A stretch of 7,405 nt of DNA from the NCBI GenBank assembly GCA_030446945.1, contig JAUJMI010000173.1:1-7405 (forward strand), given 5' to 3'. The stretch is from Longimicrobium sp. Lineage in GTDB: Bacteria > Gemmatimonadota > Gemmatimonadetes > Longimicrobiales > Longimicrobiaceae. Below are positions 1-4,845 of the stretch, in pieces; position 1 is the first letter of the stretch, and every line of letters begins with the position of its first letter. The notes beneath the pieces were generated by a model. It had not been told where the DNA came from. It did no database searches and saw only the letters and a program-made list of their open reading frames with translations. The position numbers and the translations under genes were made by a program.

Positions 1-208
1 CTTCCTCGAACACGGCGTCGCCGATCACGTCGGCCACGGACATCTCGTAGCCGCGGGTGAGCCAGCGCATGCTCTTTTCCACGCGCTCGGGCGTCTTGAC
101 GAGCCCGTCGCGCTCGGGGTTCTCCCCCAGATCCGCGAGCATGAAGCGCACGAGCTCTTCGAACGCGGGCGCCTCTCGCTCGGAGGCGGGAACGATCAGT
201 TCGGTCAT
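1..208 (-). CDS. folE: GTP cyclohydrolase I, N-terminal 69 residues (partial)
   Basis: FolE opens the guanine ring of GTP to give 7,8-dihydroneopterin triphosphate, the common precursor of folate, tetrahydrobiopterin and queuosine. Only the N-terminal 69 residues are here; the gene runs off the left edge. They contain the family's N-terminal helical pattern: a LVRFMLADLGENPERDGL stretch, then KTPERVEKSMRWLTRGY, which matches the conserved 'LGEDPEREGL-KTPxRVAKAxxxLxxGY' region of FolE. The zinc ligands and catalytic residues lie further downstream and cannot be checked. The ATG at 208 directly follows the TAA stop of the upstream PTPS gene with no spacer, and a GGGAG Shine-Dalgarno sits 5 bases before it inside that gene's end, so translation is probably coupled. 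The alternative FolE2 (COG1469) family does not fit this N-terminus. Confidence 0.93.
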   Translation of the reverse strand, partial: MTELIVPASEREAPAFEELVRFMLADLGENPERDGLVKTPERVEKSMRWLTRGYEMSVADVIGDAVFEE

Positions 209-619
209 TTATTCTCCCGTGTACTCCGCGTAGTTCCGCGGCGTTTCCCATAGTACGATGCGCGCCAGCCTGCCCCGGGGCACGCGCGGCGCCAGCTGGT
301 TCCAGATCGCCACCACCAGGTTCTCGGTGGAGGGGATCACCCCCTGCAGCCAGGGGACGTCCAGGTTCAGGTTGCGATGGTCCATCTGCCCGATCACCTC
401 GTCCGCCACGTCGCGCAGCTCGCCCAGGTCCACCAGGTAGCCGGTGCGCGGGTCCGGCTCCCCTTCCACCGTCACGTCCATCTCGTAATTGTGGCCGTGC
501 CAGTTGGGATGATTGCAGGGCCCGTAGATCCGAGCGTTCTCCTCGTCCGTCAACGCGGGGTTGTGCAGGCGGTGCGCGGCCGAGAAGTGCACCCGCCGTG
601 TGACGCGGACTTTGGGCAC
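209..619 (-). CDS. 6-pyruvoyl-tetrahydropterin synthase / QueD family protein
   Basis: This 136-residue zinc enzyme should convert dihydroneopterin triphosphate (the FolE product) to 6-pyruvoyl- or 6-carboxy-tetrahydropterin, as PTPS or QueD do. The fold's zinc ligands are visible as H16 (FSAAHRL), H41 and H43 (HGHNY). The catalytic Cys is C35 in a C-x5-HGHNY spacing, the D80-H81 pair lies in MDHRNLNLDVPW, STENLVVAIW follows at 97-106, and E126 lies in VLWETPRNY. The C-x5-HGH spacing and the DHxNLNLDVP/TEN blocks resemble animal PTPS more than E. coli QueD, which has a shorter Cys-HGH spacing, so I give no symbol. I chose the GTG at 619 because GGAGGG lies 5 bases upstream and homology starts here. 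The longer frame back to 790 would translate through an intrinsic terminator and a structured region. The gene is followed at once by folE. Biopterin synthesis and queuosine synthesis both remain possible; neither sepiapterin reductase nor queC/queE is in view. Confidence 0.9.
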   Translation of the reverse strand: MPKVRVTRRVHFSAAHRLHNPALTDEENARIYGPCNHPNWHGHNYEMDVTVEGEPDPRTGYLVDLGELRDVADEVIGQMDHRNLNLDVPWLQGVIPSTENLVVAIWNQLAPRVPRGRLARIVLWETPRNYAEYTGE

Positions 620-644
620 GGGCTCCCTCCGGGGGTTCGTATGC

Positions 645-680
645 AAGAAAAGGCCAGTCTCGCGACTAGCGAGACCGGCC
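645..680 (-). terminator. Intrinsic terminator in the leader of the pterin operon
   Basis: On the minus strand the arms GGCCGGTCTCGC (680-669) and GCGAGACTGGCC (663-652) form a 12-bp stem with a single G/A mismatch and a 5-base loop, followed by TTTTCTT (651-645). The U-tract is only on the minus-strand side, so it acts on transcripts heading towards the PTPS gene. The PTPS start codon is 25 bases further on, which leaves no room for another promoter. Transcripts initiated upstream must therefore read through this hairpin. It is either the switchable element of an attenuator or the 3' end of a small RNA gene. Confidence 0.8.
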
Positions 681-821
681 CCGAGCCAGGACGCACAAGG
701 GAGGATTTTTGAAGCCAGTGTGATACACTGTTTGGGTGACTTCCCCGCGGCTTGCCGCCTTCCTCCGGAGAGGCGTGACGTCTGCCACAAGAGCAGGTCC
801 CTGCTTCAAAACTGTTGGCTC
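681..821 (-). ncRNA. Structured leader RNA, candidate riboswitch or small RNA
   Basis: No credible protein is encoded here, but the minus-strand RNA can form nested helices. An outer 6-bp helix pairs GAGCCA (821-816) with UGGCUC (688-683). Inside it, a perfect 9-bp helix pairs UUUUGAAGC (811-803) with GCUUCAAAA (715-707). The enclosed segment holds a hairpin with 6-bp arms (CAGUGU/ACACUG, 730-716, 3-base loop), GCGG-CAAG-CCGC (758-747), and GUGGC/GUCAC around a tetraloop near 788-775. The intrinsic terminator at 680-645 follows directly, and then the PTPS-folE operon. The arrangement suggests a cis-regulatory aptamer plus terminator. A free-standing RNA of about 175 nt (6S-like in size) is an alternative. 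I could not match it to preQ1, THF, FMN, cobalamin, TPP, T-box, SRP or 6S consensus features that I remember. A weak -10-like TACATT lies at 830-825, without a convincing -35. Confidence 0.5.
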
Positions 822-860
822 AAAAATGTAGCTCCCCGGTACGCCCGACGCTGATGAAGG

Positions 861-1027
861 TAGGGTGGATGCGGGGCGGCGTCAAGGTGCATGGCGAGGC
901 CCCTCACCCCCGGCTCGTTACACTCGCCTGCCCGCTACCGCACGTGGCGCAGGCACCTCGTAGGGGCGCGATTCATCGCGCCCGTGCTCTCCCTCGCGAC
1001 GAACCGACCTCAACCTCCTCTGTCCAC
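861..1027. repeat. Non-coding interval with REP-like hairpin
   Basis: I see no gene in this stretch. It contains a perfect 8-bp hairpin with loop TTCA at 964-983 (GGGCGCGA/TCGCGCCC), preceded by GTAGG. This wording resembles the 'GTAGGGGCG...' interspersed palindromes common in high-GC environmental genomes (recollection, not verified). Weaker inverted pairs occur at 893-898/923-928 (GGCGAG/CTCGCC) and 926-931/949-954 (GCCTGC/GCAGGC). The sequence looks like degenerate repeat DNA rather than regulatory sites. Confidence 0.5.
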
Positions 1028-1061
1028 AAAAAAAGGGGAGAGGCGCACCGCCCCCTCCCCC
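1028..1061 (-). terminator. Intrinsic terminator of the TonB-receptor gene
   Basis: On the minus strand a GC-rich hairpin (1061-1035) is closed by a short GTG loop. Its inner stem is GGCG/CGCC and its outer stem is GGGG-rich, with one mismatch and two G-U pairs. A run of seven T follows (1034-1028). It lies about 60 bases after the receptor stop codon, so it should end that transcript before the pterin leader. Confidence 0.8.
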
Positions 1062-1062
1062 G

Positions 1063-1110
1063 AGTCCGCGCAGGCGGACTTTGTGCTTTTGTTGCCGCGA
1101 GTTCACTCGC
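1063..1110. repeat. Paired intergenic hairpins (REP-like)
   Basis: Two small palindromes stand side by side just after the receptor gene. AGTCCGC-GCAG-GCGGACT occupies 1063-1080 (perfect 7-bp stem), and GCGAG-TTCA-CTCGC occupies 1097-1110 (perfect 5-bp stem). A T-rich linker (1080-1093) separates them. The TTCA loop is shared with the hairpin at 964-983. On the plus strand the first hairpin followed by its T-rich tail is weakly terminator-like, but no plus-strand gene needs it. Confidence 0.5.
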
Positions 1111-1121
1111 CCCGGCTTGCC

Positions 1122-3386
1122 TCAGAACAGCAGCCGGTACACCAGTGCCAGGTTGCGCCCCGGGTTCGGCGCGAAGTCCTTGATGCGGCTGGCCGCGTCG
1201 CGGTAGCGCTCGTCCAGCAGGTTGTCGGCGCGCAGAGTGATGGAGTGCACGCGCGCGCTGCGGATCACGGTGTAGCCCACGCTCACGTTCACCAGGTCGT
1301 ACGCGCCGGTCGGCGTCTCCGTGGCGATGGGGTCGTCGATGCCCTGGCCCTCGCGGGCGGCCACGCGATTCTGCGCGAAGGCGTGGCGCGCCTCGATGCC
1401 GGCGGAGAAGCGGTTGTTGTCGAAGCGCGCGGAGGCGCCCAGCCGCGCCGGGGGCATGAACGGCAGGTGGCCGCCGCCGCGGAAGTCGCCTCGCACTAGG
1501 TCGCCCGTCACGCCCAGCACCACGTGGCGCGCGACGGTGCCCTCCACCTGCCCCTCCAGCCCGCGCAGCTCGGCGCCGCGCTGGTCGTACTCGTAAAAGG
1601 GAACGCTGTCGCCCACCTCCTCGTCGAAGCGCAGGCCGCTGAGCAGCGGGTAGATGTAGTTGTCGATGCGGTTGTAGAAGGCGGCGAGCTGCGCGTTGAT
1701 CCGCTCGGACTGCGCGCGGAGCACCGCCTCCAGGCCGCTGTTCGTCTCCACGCCCAGATCGGGGTCGCCGAGCTCGTACGCGCCGGTCGCGGCGTGGAAG
1801 CCGTCCGAGAAGAGCTCCTCAACCGTGGGCGCGCGGAACGAGCGGGCGGCGCTCACGTTGGCCGACAGCTGCTCCGCCACCGGCACGCTCAGTCCGATCG
1901 AGCCCGAGAGGTTGTTGAAGTCGCGGGTCACGCCGCCGCCGAAGCGCTCGCCCTCAGCCGCCCTCAGCCGGTACACGTCGTAGCGGGCGCCGGCCTGGAG
2001 CTGCGGGGCACGATCCCGGCCGCCCAGAGAGAGCGCCTGGTAGACGAAGAGGCCGCCGTTGCGCGTGTTGGCCGCCGGGGTCAGCGCCTCCTCCCCCTCG
2101 GGCGAGTACTGGCGGAAGAGTCCGGAGACGCCGAACGCGCCGTTCAGGCGGCCGTGCGCCGTCCTCGCGATCAGCCCCGCCGTCTGCGTGCGCAGGTTGA
2201 AGGTGGTTCCGATCTCGCCGGTGTCCTCCACCTCGTCGTGCGTGTACCACTGCGCGGAGCCCTCGGCGCGCAGGTTGGTGAAGAAGCGGCCGCCCAGCGC
2301 CACGTCCGCGCGCGTCGTGCCCTCGTACCGGTAGCCGCGGATGCGGATCCCCGACTCCTCCGCGTCGGCCGAGGCGGGGAGGCCGTACTGGAAGCCGTAG
2401 CCGTTGAACGCCAGCCCGCCCTGCACCCGCTCGCCGATGTAGCCGGCGCCCGCCTGCGCGTAGCGGTTGCGGAAGAAGGTGTTCTCGAGCGTCCCGCCGC
2501 CGCCGGTGCGCACGTCGTCCACGTTGCGGTAGCCGCCGCGCCCGCTCACCGCGAACGACCCGCCAACGGGCAGGACCAGCTCGGCCGTGGCCGCGCCGCC
2601 CGGGTTCACCGACTCGCCCTGCACCGCCACGTACCCCTCGGCGTGCGTGGGCACGGTGGTGGGGATGTTCTGCGCGATGACGTTCACCACTCCGCCCAGC
2701 GCGTTGCTCCCGTACAGCAGCGAGGCCGGCCCGCGCACCACTTCCAGGCGCGTGGCGGCCAGCGGATCGATGGAGAGCGAGTGGTCGGGCGACGAGGCGG
2801 AAAGGTCGCCCGTGCGCTGGCCATTCTGCAGCACCAGCACGCGCTCGCCGCTCAGCCCGCGAATGACCGGGGTGGAGGCGGCGGGGCCAGAGTAGCGCAC
2901 CGAGAGTCCGGGCTGCGTGGCCAGCGTCTGCGCCACGCTCGCGCCCAGGTTGCGCTCCAGCTCCTTGCCCGAGATCTCCGCCGTCGACTGCGTGATGCGG
3001 AGCGGGTCCGCGCTGCCCGGCGAGGCGGTGACGTTGATCCCCTCGATGGCGAGCGGCGTGGCGCGCATGCGGATCTCCACCGTCACCGCCTCGCCCGATT
3101 CCGGGACGACCACGACGGAGTGCGCGGGCGCGTAGCCCAGCAGCGTCGCGTCCAGGTGGTACGTCCCTGGGCGCAGCGCGCGGAAGGTGAAGGAGCCGTC
3201 GCCGCCCGTGGTGATCGAGCGGCTGATCTCCGCGATGGTGACGCGGGCGTTGGGGAGCGGGGCGCCGGATGCGTCGCGCACGACGCCCGTGATGGGGCCC
3301 ATGCCGTCGGCGTGCGCCGCCGCCGGGGCGAGCCACGCAAGCGCGGCCGCGGCGAGCGCGGCCCGCACGAAAGTACGGAACTTCAT
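1122..3386 (-). CDS. TonB-dependent outer-membrane receptor, ZnuD-like (putative zinc importer)
   Basis: This 754-residue TonB-dependent receptor would import a metal or metal chelate across the outer membrane using TonB energy. A Sec signal peptide covers 1-27 (likely cleavage after AHA). A carboxypeptidase-D-like regulatory domain follows (about 31-108), then a TonB-box-like IEGINVTA (114-121), a plug domain (about 125-240, with RGLSGERVLVLQNG and EVVRGPASLLYGSNALGGVVNVI), and a beta-barrel from about 250 to the C-terminal Phe. Features that recall ZnuD are GDLSASSPDH (193-202), YTHDEVEDTGEIGTTF (381-396) and FRAP-VEELFSDGFHAATGAYELGDPDL (518-544). D201/H202, an acidic residue near 385-391 and H531 could mirror the ZnuD zinc site as I remember it. 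The His-rich barrel loop of some ZnuD proteins is not obvious. The ATG at 3386 has AGGAG 7 bases upstream and opens the signal peptide; the longer frame adds low-complexity sequence only. The gene lies 92 bases after the DUF2946-like gene. The TonB-receptor call is sure; the zinc substrate is inference. Confidence 0.93.
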   Translation of the reverse strand: MKFRTFVRAALAAAALAWLAPAAAHADGMGPITGVVRDASGAPLPNARVTIAEISRSITTGGDGSFTFRALRPGTYHLDATLLGYAPAHSVVVVPESGEAVTVEIRMRATPLAIEGINVTASPGSADPLRITQSTAEISGKELERNLGASVAQTLATQPGLSVRYSGPAASTPVIRGLSGERVLVLQNGQRTGDLSASSPDHSLSIDPLAATRLEVVRGPASLLYGSNALGGVVNVIAQNIPTTVPTHAEGYVAVQGESVNPGGAATAELVLPVGGSFAVSGRGGYRNVDDVRTGGGGTLENTFFRNRYAQAGAGYIGERVQGGLAFNGYGFQYGLPASADAEESGIRIRGYRYEGTTRADVALGGRFFTNLRAEGSAQWYTHDEVEDTGEIGTTFNLRTQTAGLIARTAHGRLNGAFGVSGLFRQYSPEGEEALTPAANTRNGGLFVYQALSLGGRDRAPQLQAGARYDVYRLRAAEGERFGGGVTRDFNNLSGSIGLSVPVAEQLSANVSAARSFRAPTVEELFSDGFHAATGAYELGDPDLGVETNSGLEAVLRAQSERINAQLAAFYNRIDNYIYPLLSGLRFDEEVGDSVPFYEYDQRGAELRGLEGQVEGTVARHVVLGVTGDLVRGDFRGGGHLPFMPPARLGASARFDNNRFSAGIEARHAFAQNRVAAREGQGIDDPIATETPTGAYDLVNVSVGYTVIRSARVHSITLRADNLLDERYRDAASRIKDFAPNPGRNLALVYRLLF

Positions 3387-3478
3387 CTCTTGACTCCTGG
3401 ACGGACAGATCGGATGCACCCCGGGCATTCGCGCGCGGAGTGTGGTCACGGTGCGCGGCCGAACGGGCGCCGCGGTCG

Positions 3479-3826
3479 TCAGGAGATGCTGGGAGGTCCG
3501 CGCGGAAGGGATGGCGACGCCGCCAGCAGGCGGCGCTCGATGCTGGGAGCCGCCGCCGGGGTGGGGGCGTCGACGAATCCGGCGCGCAGCGCGATGCCGC
3601 GCTCCGGGAGCGCGAGCGTGCCGTTCGCCAGCGTCTGGCAGAAGGCGCAGTCGCGCGGGTGCTCGGGAGCCGGGGCGCGGTCGCCGCCGGAGCCCGGCGC
3701 GTAGATCGTGATCTCCGCCTGCGCCGGCGGCGCCGAGCGGTGCAGCAACGCCCCGAGGTCGCCGCCCAGCACGTGGGCCAGGGCGGCGATCAGAAGAAAG
3801 AGCCGGGCGTTGAGACGGTGTGTCAT
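3479..3826 (-). CDS. Small secreted or periplasmic protein, DUF2946-like
   Basis: This is a 115-residue protein of unknown function. A hydrophobic segment at 9-21 after an N-terminal Arg/His stretch looks like a signal peptide or membrane anchor. It is followed by H30, a low-complexity linker, a CAFC motif (C60, C63) preceded by H56, and a C-terminal RGPPS. The layout of one N-terminal hydrophobic helix, a central His/CxxC patch and a terminal RxPPx motif resembles DUF2946 proteins, which are often encoded beside TonB-dependent metal receptors. The His and Cys residues could bind metal. It precedes the ZnuD-like receptor and probably shares its transcript. I place the start at the ATG at 3826 because the hydrophobic helix begins there; no clear Shine-Dalgarno is present, and the longer frame would overlap nfo. 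The 55-base gap to nfo holds a 7-bp hairpin (3851-3868) without a T-run, perhaps an RNA-processing or weak pause site. Confidence 0.65.
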   Translation of the reverse strand: MTHRLNARLFLLIAALAHVLGGDLGALLHRSAPPAQAEITIYAPGSGGDRAPAPEHPRDCAFCQTLANGTLALPERGIALRAGFVDAPTPAAAPSIERRLLAASPSLPRGPPSIS

Positions 3827-3881
3827 AGGTCGGCGGGTACCCCGCGCGAACGGCGGGAGTTCCCACCGTGGACGGCCGCGC

Positions 3882-4727
3882 TCACGACAGGAAGCTCCGC
3901 AGGCGCGCGAGGTTGGCGCGGTCGGCCGCTGCGTGGTCGTCACCTTTGGGCGTCTCCAGCACCTTGGGCAGCGGCGCGAGCCGCTCGTCGGTCATGATGC
4001 GCCGGAACGGCTCGTCGCCCAGCGTTCCTTCGCCGATCGCCTCGTGGCGGTCCTTTTTGCTGCCAAAGGCGCACTTGGAGTCGTTCAGGTGCAGGAGGCG
4101 CAGCCGGTCCAGCCCCACCGTATCCGCAAGGCGCGCGATGACGCCGTCGTAGTCCTCGCGCAGGTCGTATCCGGCGGAGTAGACGTGGCAGGTGTCCAGG
4201 CACACGCCCACGCGGTGACGCTGAAGGGGCGAGATGCGGTCGATGATCTCCGCCAGCTCCTCGAAGGTCGAGCCCAGCACGCGCCCGGCGCCCGCCGTCG
4301 TCTCCAGCAGCACCATCGTGGAGCCGGGGACCTCCTCCAGCGCCTGCTCGATGAGCGCGGCGTTCTGCGCCAGCCCGCGCGCCATGTCGCCGTCGGTGGC
4401 GTTTCCGGGATGGGTGACGAGCGCGTCCAGCCCCAGGCGCTCCGCGCGGCGCAGCTCGCCCTTGAACGCCTCCAGCGACCTGTCGCGCAGCACCGGATCG
4501 GCGGTGGCGAGGTTGATGAGGTACGAGTCGTGGGCGTTGGTGTAGCCGATCGCCCGCGACGCGATTCCATCGCGAAAGGTCGCGGCGTCCTCCTCCCCCA
4601 CCTCCACCTCGGCCCAGCGGTTGGGCTGCTTGGTGAAGATCTGGATGGCGGTGGCGCCGATCTCCTCGGCGCGGCCCGGTGCGTTGCAGCACCCGCCGGC
4701 GGTGGACACGTGGGCTCCCAGCAGCAT
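3882..4727 (-). CDS. nfo: Endonuclease IV (apurinic/apyrimidinic endonuclease)
   Basis: Nfo cleaves the DNA backbone 5' to abasic sites and removes 3' blocking groups in base excision repair. It is a TIM barrel with three zinc ions. The 281-residue length is normal. The family ligands appear in order: H66 (NAHDSYLINLA), H106 (THPGN), E142 (LLETTAGAG), D178 and H181 (CLDTCHVYSAGYD), H213 (HLNDSK), D226 and H228 (DRHEAIGEG), E258 (LETPKG). All nine metal-binding positions seem present, so it should be active. The ATG at 4727 begins the canonical LLGAHVSTAGG and has AAGGAA 9 bases upstream. A promoter-like pair lies just before (4762-4788), so this gene probably heads the transcript that continues into the DUF2946-like and receptor genes. 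No terminator is visible between nfo and the next gene. Confidence 0.97.
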   Translation of the reverse strand: MLLGAHVSTAGGCCNAPGRAEEIGATAIQIFTKQPNRWAEVEVGEEDAATFRDGIASRAIGYTNAHDSYLINLATADPVLRDRSLEAFKGELRRAERLGLDALVTHPGNATDGDMARGLAQNAALIEQALEEVPGSTMVLLETTAGAGRVLGSTFEELAEIIDRISPLQRHRVGVCLDTCHVYSAGYDLREDYDGVIARLADTVGLDRLRLLHLNDSKCAFGSKKDRHEAIGEGTLGDEPFRRIMTDERLAPLPKVLETPKGDDHAAADRANLARLRSFLS

Positions 4728-4761
4728 CGCGCGTCGTTCCTTCGGTTGGGGGAGGCGCGAA

Positions 4762-4788
4762 AGTATACGGAGTTTAGGGGGGCGTCAA
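4762..4788 (-). promoter_or_regulatory. Probable sigma-70-type promoter of nfo
   Basis: On the minus strand TTGACG (4788-4783) and TATACT (4767-4762) are close to the -35 and -10 consensus hexamers, with a spacer of 15, slightly short of the usual 17. Transcription would begin near 4755, leaving a leader of about 28 bases that contains the AAGGAA ribosome binding site at 4742-4737. The A/T-containing TATACT stands out in otherwise GC-rich DNA. Confidence 0.55.
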
Positions 4789-4796
4789 CGAACGGC

Positions 4797-4845
4797 AGTG
4801 CCTAGTGCCTAGTCCCCAGTCTCCCGTTTCCCGTTTCCCATCACC
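4797..4845. repeat. Degenerate 7-bp tandem array over the recG stop codon
   Basis: Seven consecutive 7-base units run without phase slip: AGTGCCT twice, AGTCCCC, AGTCTCC, CGTTTCC twice, then CATCACC. The last unit contains the complement of the recG TGA stop (4841-4843). On the minus strand, the RNA sense, this gives five G-runs of 3-4 bases separated by 4-5 bases (4847-4814), which fits the canonical G-quadruplex pattern. The first G-run includes the last recG glycine codon, and the stop codon lies in the first loop. No hairpin terminator is seen for recG. Confidence 0.75.

Noticed and set aside
620..790. Possible 57-residue N-terminal extension of the PTPS gene
   Set aside because: It would translate through the intrinsic terminator and structured leader, has no family similarity, and a good Shine-Dalgarno precedes the GTG at 619.
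645..821. Identity as SRP RNA, 6S RNA, T-box, preQ1, THF, FMN or cobalamin riboswitch
   Set aside because: None of the conserved motifs I remember was convincingly present: the SRP GGAA tetraloop context, T-box UGGNACCGCG, B12 box, or the typical 6S central-bulge sequences. 6S remains possible on size only and needs a covariance-model search.
1524..3704. Very long plus-strand open frame (726 codons) opposite the TonB receptor
   Set aside because: Its translation is low-complexity, rich in Arg, Ala, Gly, Val and His, with no recognisable domain. It mirrors the receptor gene, which has a signal peptide, plug and barrel. Such shadow frames are common at high GC.
3387..3866. Possible 160-residue N-terminal extension of the receptor
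   Set aside because: The extension is Arg/Pro/Ala-rich shadow sequence over the DUF2946-like gene. The signal peptide and Shine-Dalgarno place the start at 3386.
3827..3881. Terminator of nfo
   Set aside because: A 7-bp hairpin (3851-3868) exists but no T-run follows it on the minus strand, so it is not called as a terminator.
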